DNA of 64,000 nt from Stenurella melanura (lineage: Eukaryota; Arthropoda; Insecta; Coleoptera; Cerambycidae): positions 77,038,201-77,102,200 of the forward strand of contig OY757313.1 of assembly GCA_963583905.1 (NCBI GenBank). The letters are read 5' to 3'. The notes beneath the pieces are model-generated. The model saw only the letters and a list, made by a program, of their open reading frames with translations, ran no database searches and was not told the origin of the DNA. A program made the translations under genes and the position numbers. This document shows positions 1 through 11,570 of the stretch, in pieces. Each line of letters begins with the position of its first letter. Within the stretch, counting starts at the first letter, position 1.

Positions 1-979
1 CTTCCTTTAAGTTTCCGTCTATCATCATCTCCTTATTTTTCTTCTAAGTTTTCTGTTTCTGAATCTAGCAGCTTTTATTTTTATTTATTAACTGTACCAC
101 AGGTAAATAACCATTTACGGTGGAACTGCTGGGAAGAGCAAAGAAAATAAGAGCTTTTTCTAGCGGGTTATGAGAAAGAGATTCGAAGGAATACTTTTTA
201 CCCACTGTGTATTGGTTTTTCTTTTTGAGGCCATCAGTTTCAATTTCCGCTTTCCAATTTCGGGAAGTTTTTCCATTTCATCATCTATATATTTAGTTTA
301 GTTTTTTTTTCAATATTAATCTTAATTTCTTTTGTAAATTTTACTAAAGAGATAAATACATAAACTAGTGCTAATGCTACAACAAATAAACAAAAACGTA
401 TTTCCCTCCATCCTTATCTGGCTGGCTGTTTATATTGCCCACGTTGTTCTCCATACACTTGAAGAAGGGACGGGACGCAGGTAGTATAAATTCTACGATA
501 CAAGCTATAGTGCAATAATACAGACAGTATTTACTTTTATTTTTAGGGATCGCTAACTTAATTATTCAATTTTTAATTCCATGTGTGCTTTGCTCCTCCA
601 CCATTACATTTCATTTTATGCAAATTTTTTTAAATCTACCGACGACTTAAATTTTATCGAGTTTAATGGAGTTTTAACATGTTCTTTTCGCGTTTTCCCG
701 GGAGCGTTGCAAACTCATCCTCTCTCGATGAAGATAAAACGACTCCTCCATTGCTACTGAATACCTTCAAAATGTTAATAAAATAATACACCATCACATA
801 TACGTACTACCCAAAAAATGTTTCCCAAAAAAAAAAAAAAATACTTACTAAACATTTTTTTTATATTTTAAAAGAACAGCACTATACCTTAGAGGTGAGT
901 AGTATATAAAATGACTTTTCTGTATAACACCTATTTATTAAAAATAAAGAAAAGATAAAATAATTTAAAAAATTAAATG
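1..979. other. AT-rich sequence, no gene seen
   Basis: Nothing recognisable on either strand beyond homopolymer A and T runs (for example a 15-base A run near 827). No convincing reading frame or inverted repeat was seen. Confidence 0.5.
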
Positions 980-1416
980 ATTTTAAGAAAATTATACAAG
1001 ATCAAGACAAACTTTTCTGGCTTTTTTCACAGCATAATCATTGATTATATCGCCTGTTTTCATAGTTTTAAAAATTTCATTTTCAATATTTAATACTGCT
1101 AATGAATTTAGCCTTTCCTGCGTCATTGTGGACCGTAAGTAATTCTTTACCCGTCGCCAGGTCGAGAAACTCCTTTCTCCAGAACAGTTTGTAGCGGGTA
1201 TTTATTTTTTAATAATAAAAATTAGGTATGAAAGAAAGCCGCTTCTGGCTGACATCCATAGCTCTCAATGCGTTGTCTTGGTTTCAATGGAACTGTCGCA
1301 TTAGCGTAATCATAAAAATGCCTAAAGCAATATTCGAAAGAAAAAATTTTTGCCGCCCTTGGAATTTTGCCGCCCTGGGCACTCGCCCAGTGTGCCCAGT
1401 GGTAAAACCGCCACTG
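980..1416 (-). mobile_element. hAT-type transposon remnant (terminal inverted repeat plus transposase C-terminus)
   Basis: Read on the minus strand, the segment starts at 1416 with CAGTGGCGG, a typical hAT terminus, followed by a G/C-rich stretch, and runs into the conserved C-terminal dimerisation region of a hAT transposase (992-1198). The body of the transposase is missing, so this is an internally deleted relic. I did not find the opposite terminus, and the lower boundary is only the end of the coding match. Confidence 0.55.
992..1198 (-). pseudogene. hAT transposase C-terminal dimerisation domain fragment
   Basis: A 68-codon open stretch on the minus strand, ending in TAA at 992-994, has no start codon. 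It reads NCSGERSFS, then KNYLRSTMTQERL, then LAVLNIENEI, then DIINDYAVKKARK. This is the order of motifs in the hAT dimerisation region, where the N.SGER.FS motif precedes LRSTM..ERL and L..L.IE. Transposases of this family cut and paste DNA in the nucleus, and this helical region mediates dimerisation. The zinc finger and RNase H-like catalytic core expected upstream are absent, because the sequence jumps to the CAGTGGCGG terminus about 220 bases away. The fragment itself has no internal stop, so decay was mainly by deletion. Family assignment is from motifs and is fairly secure. Confidence 0.8.
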
Positions 1417-2655
1417 CATATCTACGGCAGACAACTTGTTTTATACTTTTTGGATGCAAATGTTTAAAATTTTCTTATCATTGTAAGAATTTTACTAAAA
1501 TTAAGCTCTATTAAATTAAACTCAATTAACCATATATATTATCGTAATTGTTATTTCCTTTAAGATGACACCATATTCAATGGGTTTCCAGATTTGATTT
1601 TTATTATTATTAACATTCTTAGTTTTAGACACAATATGGTCTCTGGTGTCTGCCATTTTGTTTAGATCACAGCTTATCAAGAATTGTTATGATCTATTAG
1701 AGTACTACTAGATAGAGAACACTCTGTATTTTCTTATCGTATAAACGAGACTTTATTGCTCAGAGAAAGACTGGTGATAACCTTTAGTTTATTTTTGATA
1801 ATATCAGGTATGGTTTCGTTGTCTTTGTTCTATTAATTATATAATTAAAATGTGTCGGATGGTATACGAAAAACCACTCACTTTATCTACTTTAGCGACT
1901 CCTGGAATCACTGTGCCACATACTCCTTGAACACTTACTAAAACAGTCCCTATTAATGTCTCAATTCCATAATTTATATGATCGACATTGAACAAATAAG
2001 AACACAAATATCTGCACGAGTTTTCGTAGGTAATTCTACGGCCAGTATTCTAAAGAGAAAGCCTGGGTCAGATTATGCTTATCTCATCTCGAAAAATAAT
2101 AATTATCCACCCGTCAGTAAACAACTCACATTAATTGTGGACTTGTCAAGGATTAATCCGTTGTCGCCACATCATAATCCGTACCACCTAATTCAGGCGC
2201 CCTATTATTTTGTTTCGATTTCTCCCGTTTGAATTTCATTTTAAGGCAAATATTACAATATCGAAGCATTTTCCCCGCATTACATGAGTATTAAGAAAAG
2301 GTAAATTTCAAAAGATATTGGAAAATTGTGCGGTACAACGTCAATTAAACCAATTAAATTTAACAAAGTTAAATCAAGACTTACGCATAGATGGCATTTG
2401 CTGATGAACGATCCGTCGACGAGAGGCGCGCGATGTAGAAACATTCATTTATCCGAACATCTTCGCGTTTGTAGTTGCCGACTCGTGGGAAAAAGCAACA
2501 AAAGGATACGATTTAGTCCTTGTTACTCCTACAGTTTATCACTGATTCTTCTACAATAGATTTTAGATTAAAGTTTACGTTTATTCCCGTTTGCTCAATT
2601 CAAACGTAACTAAAATATGCTGCTAGTACATTATGAAAATAATAACTCTTATTGT
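1417..2655. other. No gene recognised
   Basis: Open frames of up to 84 codons occur (for example 1978-2232 plus), but none has a recognisable domain, codon periodicity or splice context. I see no repeat structure here. Confidence 0.45.
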
Positions 2656-2935
2656 AACTCTTCTCAAATACCAAACGAAGAGTATATTGCATTTGATCGG
2701 CACATTTCTAAAACCATTAATGTCGCTCGTAGAGAAAACATCTTCATATCACTGTGTTGGTGATCTAATTCTGAACAACTTTCAAATGTCCGTCTGTCCA
2801 TCTGTCACGTTTCTGGTACGATGACGAAAAGTCAGATTGTATTGAAATTTGGACAGTAAGTTAGTGTTAGCTAGAGGAAGAACCTATTAATTTTGAATAA
2901 TATCGATCAACAAATAAAGAAGTTATTAATTACAC
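2656..2935 (+). repeat. Dispersed repeat family A, partial copy
   Basis: Shares with the copies at 19.3, 44.7, 55.1 and 63.0 kb the order: CGAAGAGTATATTGCAT, CACATTTCTAAAACC, a short GTCC-rich tract, GATTGTATTGAAATTTGG, and AGTTAGTGTTAGCTAGAGG. The leading ATACTCTTCGC terminus is mutated to AACTCTTCTC. It codes for nothing recognisable. Confidence 0.8.
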
Positions 2936-2961
2936 ATGCCCACAAAAAAGTGATTGGTACC

Positions 2962-3188
2962 CGGGACCCGACGTGGTAATCCCCATGTATTTCGACGTGT
3001 TGAACACGCATTCGATGTCCGTTTAGGTCCATCGCCCACCAATTTTTTGTAAATCGCAAAAATAACGTAATCAGGTTTCTTATGCTATTTTCGCGATTTA
3101 CAAAAAAATGCTGGGTGATGGAGCCAAACGGGCATCGGATTCGTGTTCAGCACGTCGAAATACATAGGGATTACTATGTCGGGTCCCG
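2962..3188. mobile_element. Fold-back MITE, about 227 bp
   Basis: Nearly the whole segment is an imperfect palindrome. The left arm begins CGGGACCCGACGTGG and the right arm ends CATGTCGGGTCCCG. The arms pair through ATGTATTTCGACGTG / CACGTCGAAATACAT and TTTTTTGTAAATCGC / GCGATTTACAAAAAA, leaving a loop of about 35 bases near 3075. No target duplication is obvious and it has no coding capacity. The superfamily is unknown. Confidence 0.8.
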
Positions 3189-5104
3189 TTTTTTAAATTC
3201 CGCTGTGATTTCTAATAACGTGATTATAATAGTACGATGTATATGAAAAACTGAAGGAATCTAAAGTTTTAGTTAAAGATGGTGCATTCAAATCAACAAA
3301 ACAAAACAAAAATTTGAAAAAATTAAACCACCTTTAAAGAAGCTCGAAAAAAGTCTGTAAAAATTGTGAAATAAAATTTTGGCCTTCTATACGGTCGGTT
3401 AATTGAATATTATTACCTAATATTAATTTTGATGTCGGGTAAAAATTTGTTCAATTTTGTTATTTGTTTATTTTTACACCAAAATCGATATTTGGTAATA
3501 AGGTTTAATGAACCGAGCGACGCAAGGGTGAAATTTTATTTTACAATTTTTAGAGGCCATTTTATAAAAGCAGTTCAGCAGTTCAGTTAAAAAAGAAAAA
3601 TTTACCCTTTTTGGTTGCGAAATTTCAAGTAATGAAAAAACCATTGAACCCCTGCGCATCGCCGTGCCAAGTCAAACTTTATAGTTTGCAAATGTTTCGT
3701 AGATATAGCTTGAAGCACCCGAGAGAAATCAATGCCCAAACATAAAAAAAATATATACATATACTGATCTAATATTAGAACCTTCTTCTCTTAAAATTTC
3801 GGTTAAAAATTCGTTCGGTTGCAAATAACAGTTATATGTAAGATTCTATTGCTCCAATCCGTAACTCCGACGCCACTAGTTTTTGATGCAACTTTTATGT
3901 AGGCACGTAGCTACTATGAAAATAAAACATATTCTTAATAGAATTCAGAATTTGACAAACAGCAGAAAAAGTAATCTATGAATAATAAAAAGAAAATCTG
4001 TCCATAAAAATATTAATTTCCAATCTTTGTATTGTTTCGATAACCTACGTTGTGGTTAGGCTATAGCAATTTAAAAATTCTAAAATGAATTTCTCTACTT
4101 CTTATTTGACAATTCTCAATGTAACACTATAGTATCCACATAGCCCCTTACGGCCATGAAGAGTAAGGTTAAACTAAGAACAATAAGCCAATCTATTCAA
4201 TAACAAATTAAAGTCTACTGGACATGGTTTTGTCCTTCTCTGGCAACCTATATCTGGTTGTAATAGAGAACAAAAAAGCCGGTACTTTTAACTACTGAGT
4301 AATCAATGGTTATACTTTCAAAGCATCGTAGAACGTTTAGGAGGCATTTTAGGAAAACATGTTATTCTTGTTTTTTTTTTTGCTTTTTTCCGTTAGAGGA
4401 ATTACTAGGCAAATATTGTCGTTACATCATTGAAACATCCTATATATCGCCGTTTTGATCAAACTCTGTACTGTACGCTTTGTTGTGAATACGTTTAGAT
4501 GTAAACTTTTTAGCAAATGGCTACACTTCAATAAAAGATAGTACTTTTATTAGAAGAAAAGGGGAGAAACATAACGAAAATATATATTTTTTTGCATGAA
4601 ATATCTCGATTAATTAAACTAAGCAACCAAGATCCACATAATCATTAGAGTAACCTACAAGTCTGTTAAACAATTTCAAAACAAAACATTTTCAAGAGGA
4701 TATGACATGTTAAATCATTGAATTTTACATTTTTGTTAAAGCTAAAAAAATGGACCCTTGATTTTATAATAAGCAATCTTTAGAGTGTTTATCAAAGTTG
4801 TCAATAAGAGATCATCAATTAATTTGAATTGGTATCATAAATAATGAGAGGCTATATTGAATAAAAATTGTCAAAATATAAACCAATTTTTACATCGTAT
4901 TTGTGCATAATATGTGAAGAGGAGAAATGTAGAGAAGATTTATCGAAATAGGTTCTAAAATAAAACTGTTTAGTCTAACAAATATTTTTTAATCAGATCA
5001 TATTTATCACATACATTATTAAATTTATAATTTGTGGCGCTTACATTTTTTGTACGTCTACAGGAAATCTTGATGCGTTTAAGTTTTGGGAGCACAAATG
5101 AATC
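3189..5104. other. No gene recognised
   Basis: AT-rich DNA with only short chance frames and simple T and A runs. I found no inverted repeat or coding homology. Confidence 0.4.
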
Positions 5105-5840
5105 ATTTTAGCTTAGTGACTTGTCCAAAAATAGGTTGATACTTCGGTTTTTGAGTAAAAGCAATTCCTTTCTAGGGTGGATAGAGGGTATCGACATTAG
5201 TAGATTTTTGAACAGACCCATCTCAAAAAGTCATGCTGACCCCTCTCCACCCCCTCAAATTGACCTAATTTTTGTTTATATTTTCACGGTAAGGCCCCAC
5301 AAGAACAAAAAAATGGTGGGGGGTAATCATAAAGACACATGTTGATCAATATCTTTAAAACCAATTAAAAACAAAAACATAGTAGATACAAAAGGTTTAG
5401 ATTAGAGTTTTTTCTATCGATTGGTATATGAACTTTTTTATCTTTTAAAGTAAAGCCACCAGTGGCGTACAAAAAAAGTAGCTGAGAAAGAGGAATGCCT
5501 AAAAATTAATATTTTTTATTATATTATCTTAAAATATGATTTTTATTTATTTTATTGTATGTATGCGCGTAAACATCATTTTAAAAAATAATCAGGAGAG
5601 TATTAGTAAGTAATAAAAGAAAATAAGTAAGTATTTTAACAATTTTTAATTTCAAATGCATTTACAGAAACCATTAAAACCGAAAAATATAAAAAATCTA
5701 GTAACTTTACATATTACCTCTTACATATTTTATACCTTAAATTAATTGCAACGTTCTACACACAAGCATAGCCTAGTGCATATCAATTTTTTTTTTTAAA
5801 GCATTTGCATTTTGGGCCACAAGTTTTACATTTACGTTTC
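5105..5840 (-). repeat. Left inverted arm (inverted copy of the element's 3' end)
   Basis: This arm is a reverse-complement copy of about 7225-7946. Its inner ~70 bases are an inverted duplicate of the coding sequence for the C-terminal cysteine cluster of the gene next to it, which shows that the arm is not a simple terminal repeat lying outside the gene. Confidence 0.75.
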
Positions 5841-5841
5841 G

Positions 5842-7330
5842 AAGGATTTTCATAGTCCGATGCAAATTGAAAACCATCGCCAAGAAACCCCTTCGGCACA
5901 AAACAGTTTTATATCTACTGTTTCTAATATTATAGACTCTTTTAAGGACTATGGAAATCCGTTTCAAGAAACATCATCAGAATTATTTGCCGTTGACAAC
6001 AAAAGAATGAATATTTAAATTGTTTATTTACAGAAGGTTTGAAACAGTGCCAACAGTTTTTTAATGAAAGGCTAAACCAGCATCCACAGAGGTCCATTGT
6101 GAATCCAATCCCAAAACTTAACAACGCTCTATGTAAAAATAAAAGGACTAAACAAAAAACCCCTTCTAAAGAAGGCGAACTTAAAAGCTTGTTCAAATTT
6201 TAGCCAATATTTATCAAACGTTGTAAGACCTTATTTGCTAAATATTTTAAAGTGGGTAAAAAGAGTAGATATAATATGGGATACTTATCTACAAAACAGT
6301 TTAAACGAACAAACAAGAGAATGCAGGGAAGAGGGCAATCGGAAGTTAGTTAGGGACTACAGCCATCCCAAAGAACTGGTACGATTTGTTAAGGGTGGCA
6401 GAAAACAAAAGGGAATTATTTGATCTAATTTCCACATATCTTAGCATATCATCGCCTGAAAATAAAGTCATAGTGTGTACTATTAAACAAGAAGCATTGT
6501 ATAACCCACATTCGAACTATTTAACCAAAATACCAATTTGCAATCATGAGGAGGCAGACACGAATTTTCGTACACGCGTACAATTGCATTGAAAACAGCT
6601 ATAAAAAAATTGTCAGAAAATCTGTCGATATTGATGTTTTAGCACTTGCAATTTTTTACCAGTATCAAAATAAAAATCAAGACATATGGATTGAGTTTGG
6701 CACTGGTAAGAACCTATATAAGGTTGTAACCTATCTTGTATGGAAGTTGCTAACAAAATTAATGAAAAAAGTCTGGCTCTCCCTTTTTTCACTCTTTGAC
6801 CGGTTGCGACACCACCTCTTCATTTTTTTTTTGGAAAAGGAAAAAAGAAGTTCTGGGAAGCTTGGGAATCTTTTGCGGAGGTTACACCTGCGTTCATTGA
6901 TTTAGTGCTGCATCCAAAAGAACTTACATTGGAACAACTCAATATTATTTCAAAATTTGTTACAATAACGTACGATAAACATTCTGAAACTAACGATATT
7001 GACGTGTGAATGCAACTTTTTGCTCAAAAAAACAGAACCGTTGAGAATTTACCACCAACAATGAATGCTTTGGCACTGCATATTAAGCGATGTATTTTCC
7101 AAGCAGGATTTGTTTGGGGTAACCTGTGCTAACCAGTGGTAGAACTTTCATGCCCATCTAAATGGGAATGGACTCTTCAAAACAATAAATGGACCACTAC
7201 GAAAAATGGAAAAATATCTTTCGATATTTTATTAAAATGTAAATGTAAAACTTATGGTCCAAAATGCAAATGCTTTCAAAAATTTTTTAAATGCACTAGG
7301 CTATGCTTGTGTGTAGAATGTTGCAATTAA
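5842..7330 (+). pseudogene. Decayed transposon-associated protein with FEN1/XPG-like acidic motifs and C-terminal cysteine cluster
   Basis: The gene must be read across all three frames. In order: GNPFQETSSELFAVDN (~5930-5990); QCQQFFNERL (~6045); KRVDIIWDTYLQNSL (~6250-6300); LRVAENKRELF (~6390); CNHEEADT (~6540) continuing after a frameshift as RIFVHAYNC; VDIDVLALAIF (~6624); IEFGTGKN (~6685); FFHSLTGCDTTSSF (~6785-6825); GKGKKKFWEAWESF (~6833); LFAQKNRTVENLPPT (~7016); and a closing cluster CKCKTYGPKCKCF...CTRLCLCVECC before TAA at 7328. Lesions include stops at 6016, 6201, 7007 and 7130 and frameshifts near 6020, 6205, 6380, 6556, 6764, 6781 and 6830. I recall this motif order from large uncharacterised, repeat-associated proteins in many invertebrates, and I have no family name. 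HEEADT, D.D and GCDT..F.GKGKK look like the FEN1/XPG acidic residues and helix-hairpin-helix region; that is inference. The N-terminal half is missing. Confidence 0.65.
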
Positions 7331-7946
7331 TTTAAGGTGTAAAATATGTAAGAGGTAATATGTAAAAATACTAGATTTTTATACTATTTGGTTTTAATGG
7401 TTTCTGTAAATGCATTTGAAATTAAAAATTGTTAAAATATTTATTTATTTTCTTTTATTACTTACTAATACGCTCCTGATTACTTTTCCCGCACACTGGT
7501 GGCTTTAATTTAGAAGATAAAAAAAAGTTTTTATACCAATCGAAAGAGAAAACTCTAATCTAAAAATGTTGTATCTTATTTTTTTTTTAATGGTTTTAAT
7601 GATGTTGATCAACACGTGTCTTTATGATTACCCCCACCAAATGTTTTGTTCTTGTGGGGCCTTACCGTGAAAACATAAACAAAAATTAGGTCATAGTCAT
7701 TATGCAGAATTTTGCGCTCTATGGAATGGCACCAAAACGATGTTTCTATCGCTTACCGTTTTTGAGAAAAACAATAAATCTAAAACATTCCACATATCAA
7801 ATTTGAGGGGGTGGAGGGGAGTCAGCATGACCTTTTGAGATGAGTCTGTTCAAGAATCTACTAATATTGATACCCTCTGTCCACCCTAGAAAGGATTTAC
7901 TTTTACTCAAAGCCGAATAATGAAACCCTTAACTCACTATACTATT
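7225..7946 (+). repeat. Right inverted arm overlapping the gene's 3' end
   Basis: It pairs with 5105-5840. It contains the last ~100 bases of the coding region, the presumed 3' flank, and the outer G-rich segment. An extra stretch at about 7695-7800 is absent from the left arm. Confidence 0.75.
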
Positions 7947-8848
7947 TTGGCCAGTTTAATATTTGACATAATATAATAACACATATTATTGAGGAAGCAG
8001 TCAGTCCAGTATTTAATATGGTTGTCTCAAAATACTTAGAGACAATAAGATCTTTTTTATCAGGTGTTATAAATTAAAACAAAAACCAAATACACTATCT
8101 TCAACTATTATTTAAACTGTGATAAAACTGTAAGGTATTTTGAATTTAAGGGCAATTAACTTTGAAATTAAACTTCTAACTCATATAAGCGGTTTCATAC
8201 AGTTTTATATTTGTTTAAGTTATAAGGCCTTCGTACCTCAGCTTTTAAAATTTGGATTTCGTAATTTTAATTTCTCCACTTTTGGCTTAAAGGGGTATCC
8301 TAGGTTTTTGGAATGTTGCGAAGGAAAAATATGTTTAAGCAAGTTTCATTAAAAATGTTTATAGCTACCAGATAGAGAATAATAGTATATTATATACCAC
8401 AGGATATGGTGTTCCTTTTCATCCCGAGTATGAAGTTTATTAGTAATCACGCGGGGGATTAAATGAAGTACTTGTATCCTGTGATATGTAAATTTTTTTT
8501 AAATTTCCGCTTAATCCGAACATAAGATATAGAAATTTTAATATATGCTGACAACGTAAAAATTCAACTTTTTAAAACTCGGAATAAAATAGTTATTTTT
8601 AATGACAACAAAACATACGTGGTAATTAACAATTTAAAAATACTGGTAGCCGTATTTAAAAATAAGACGAAATTGTTTGTTAGGATGGTGAAGGCGAGAT
8701 TTTAGTTCTCGAAAAAAGAATTAAATTAGTACCTGAACTCCGGGAAATACAAAAAAAGACATATTATTACTTGGTTGCCTGATAATGACGTAACGGGTAC
8801 ACGATGCTTTATTTTTATATTATACAAAAATTATGCGTGTATAGTTGC
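7947..8848. other. No gene recognised
   Basis: AT-rich DNA. The longest frame (8140-8352 plus, 70 codons) has no recognisable domain and a low-complexity hydrophobic composition. Confidence 0.4.
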
Positions 8849-8979
8849 CTTCATATTTCCAAGGCACATAAAAAATTCCCGTCAAAGGAGTCCGCGCGGC
8901 GGTAGAATTGAATAGGTAAAGATGCCGCCTGCCCGCATTGTAGTTACCGCATTTTTTACATACCTTAAAGTTATGAAGA
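8849..8979. mobile_element. Short MITE, family C copy 1
   Basis: About 131 bp with imperfect inverted ends (CTTCATATTTCCAAGGCAC ... CCTTAAAGTTATGAAG) and a GC-rich middle containing GTCCGCGCGGCGG and ATGCCGCCTGCCCGC. A reverse-complement copy lies at 37200-37330, showing that it is dispersed. Confidence 0.75.
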
Positions 8980-9937
8980 TGACTATACTTCGTTTTTTAT
9001 AAATGGAATATAAACACTTTTTATAAATATGTAAAATATATTAAAAAAAACTAATAGCACTAGGCGATAGAGGGAGAAATTTCATATCAAAAACGTATAT
9101 GAAGTTTTTTTGTACGATCAAAAATGTAGACTCCAGATTTTTTTGTTTAAGTCACGAAAATGGAACGTGGCGACACATAAGTACGGGGCGCGAAGCGTGC
9201 GCGTTCTCTAATGCGCTACACTAAATTGGTTCTAACTTTTGAACTAATTAATGAAATTGAGCTCAACAAAGCTTAAATGAAAGAAGAAACATGTGACTAT
9301 TGGATTATTATATTTTCCAATATAAAAACGAATGTATGTAGAAATAGTATATATATAAAGTTGGAACGTAAAGAGATTTCCGATGAAATCGCTGAAAGCT
9401 TTACCATTTCTACAATTTTTAAGATATAAACCTGGAACTTCCATATATTACTCTTGAAGTAATGTATAAAAAGATACGATAACTGGAGAAAATCTCAAAA
9501 ATTTGTTTTTGAAGATGTACACTTCCAAAATTTCAAAATCTTGAGAAAGTGATAAAATTTGATATGTATAACTAAATTTAACCACCTATTACTCTGGTTT
9601 TCATCGCGTTATTCGATTTTTGTAGGTGCGATTTTTAAAGCTTGAAATCATTACTTTAAGATGCTTCAAGGGGATTTACCTTGAAAATTAAGTTAACCCT
9701 CTTTATTTTACGAAAATAAAAGAAAAATTTTTCTTTGCTCAAAATTCGTGAATCCAGGGGTAAAATAAACGTTAATAACTTTTATTTAAAAAATTATTTG
9801 GCATATCCATCCATCGGATCTTTTTATACATTACTTCAAGAGTAATATGTGAAAGTTTCAGATTTTTATCTTAAGAATTGTAGAAATGGTAGAGCTTTTA
9901 CCGATTTCATCGGAAATCTCTGTTTCGACCTCATATA

Positions 9938-11570
9938 CAGGGTGTAATTAGTTTCATATCATTAAAAAAAGCTGGTGGTAGGGAACGACAAGACAAACAA
10001 AAAAAACCTTATATAACACGGGATCTAAAGCTCATAGTTTTGGAGAAAAAAAAAAGAAACAAAAATTTCCAAAATACTTAATAACCTAGTTTGAGAACTG
10101 CTGGCATATTAGGGTAGGTTTTATTGCCTCACGTCTTGTCGCACGAGATACTCTGACATTCCTGCAAATCAGTATGCCGACAAAGCAGTTAGAAGCGACC
10201 GACAGAGGACATCGTCATGTTTTTTACTTCTTCGCGGCCAATTATCCTATTAGGCGTACTATACTCTCCCTTGTAATATTCTCAATTAATTTCAGTTTTC
10301 TCCTTACTTAGTAAAGAACGTACGCATGACGCGACGTACCCGTTCCTTGGTTTTGTCTGTTGCTTTTCTTTTTGAATTTTGTGCCACTTATGTTAAGTAC
10401 TTGGTTACGTAAGACACTACTTCTCGTTCGTGCTCTTTGTGTTACTTTTTGTATTTTGGAATAAGTTTTTCTTTTTGTTTTCTTTATTGATAACGTTAAT
10501 TCACAGTTTAGTGTGGTGTTTTAAAACGCAGATTTTGGACATGATGGGAGATTACACTTATCCAGAGCTCGCGGATATGGACTTGGTACATGGAGAAAGT
10601 GGTGGAAATGCAGCTGGTGCGGAAGAGCTTTAGAACAATTGCAACGACCTATTTTAATGTGCATAGAAACCATAAAAAATGATCCTAATTTACCAAATGT
10701 GTTGAACGGAGTAAGTATGTTATTAGTTCGACGCCGACGTACCGAAATGTGTATACGTGGAGATGGAGGTCATTTCGAACAATTTTTGTAAAAAATTCAA
10801 AAGAATTGTTCAGTTATTGGGTGTTACCTATTGGGCATTAAAGGTATGATTATTATTATTAATATTCGTTGTCTTGTTTTTATCTGTTTATTATTGTTTA
10901 CATTGATTTTCATAGAGACCAAAGACTTGATTTTTAGTTTTCGATACCTGATTGGGAAAAATTATGCGCTCAATTCGTTAAAAAAATCAGATTTTTTCCT
11001 TACTTAAAATACACAACTATTTTCTGTTATCGTATCTCGGACGTCTAACTGTTCGTTTTCCAATTTCATAAAACAATTACTAATTTTTTTAAGCTTTTAA
11101 CACAATGTTACAAATGTTAATAAACCACTTTTAAATTTTATAAACGACAATAGAAACTACAATAGCTTTGTTCCAAATTAAAAAACACACGTAAACAAAT
11201 CCTATTTAAACCCCTGCGGCCATGCTATGCTTGCGTTGTGCCGAAAGAGAAGTAATTATTTACATTTTTATAAAATTAGTGGTATAAAAAGTTCGATAGA
11301 AATAATCCCATGAAAGTGCCGCACTTCTACCGACCGGAACACAAGTCGGGTATTGCAGTTTTTTATTATTTCTAATATTCGGAACTATAACATCCATTGA
11401 CCCTGAAAAACAGTGGTTCTCAAATCTTTCCTACCTTAATATTAAAAATGTAAACCCAGGTCAGTTTTTTTCAAAGTGCCCCTAGAGAAAAAGGTCATAT
11501 AGGTTTTCTGTTGATCTAGTCGGTCCCTACCACCAGTTTTTTTTAATGACATGAAACTAATTACACCCTG
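9938..11570 (+). mobile_element. Tc1/mariner-like element with DUF4817-type ORF, internally deleted
   Basis: Terminal inverted repeats of about 50 bp begin CAGGGTGTAATTAGTTTCAT at 9938 and mirror it at 11570. Allowing single mismatches they extend to the GCTGGTGGTAGGGA segment. The element is flanked by TA on both sides (9936-9937, 11571-11572), as expected for the IS630/Tc1/mariner superfamily. The only recognisable coding sequence is a short fused relic at 10541-10791, and the rest shows no frames. Confidence 0.8.
10541..10791 (+). pseudogene. Internally deleted Tc1/mariner-like transposase (N- and C-terminal ends only)
   Basis: From ATG 10541 or 10544 the frame gives YTYPELADMDLVHGESGGNA, the start of the helix-turn-helix domain Pfam calls DUF4817, usual at the N-terminus of one insect IS630-type transposase group. 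After a stop at 10631 the adjoining frame gives NLPNVLNGVSMLLVRRRRTE then MCIRGDGGHFEQFL and TAA at 10789. That is the usual C-terminus of such proteins (a C...GGHFE.L motif). The DDE catalytic domain, some 200 residues in a full-length member, is absent. The result is a fused stub that cannot catalyse transposition. I chose the start because the conserved domain begins immediately after it. Confidence 0.75.

Larger units (their letters stand above)
5105..7946 (+). mobile_element. Large element with ~0.7 kb inverted arms and a decayed nuclease-like gene
   Basis: The outer ~700 bases on each side are inverted copies of each other, bracketing a broken gene on the plus strand. Landmarks that match in inverted orientation are GGGTGGATAGAGGGTATC at ~5176, the C-rich stretch near 5250 (right arm GAGGGGGTGGAGGGGAGTC), GTAAGGCCCCACAAGAAC near 5288, GCCACCAGTG at 5455, and GCATTTGCATTTTGGGCCACAAG at ~5800 against the coding 3' end at 7230-7280. 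Each arm carries its own indel: about 105 extra bases in the right arm near 7695-7800 and about 115 in the left near 5465-5585. No clear target duplication was seen. Ends are approximate. Confidence 0.75.

Noticed and set aside
1978..2232. 84-codon plus frame with basic residues
   Set aside because: No recognisable domain on either strand, and the opposite strand is also partly open. Not supported as a gene.
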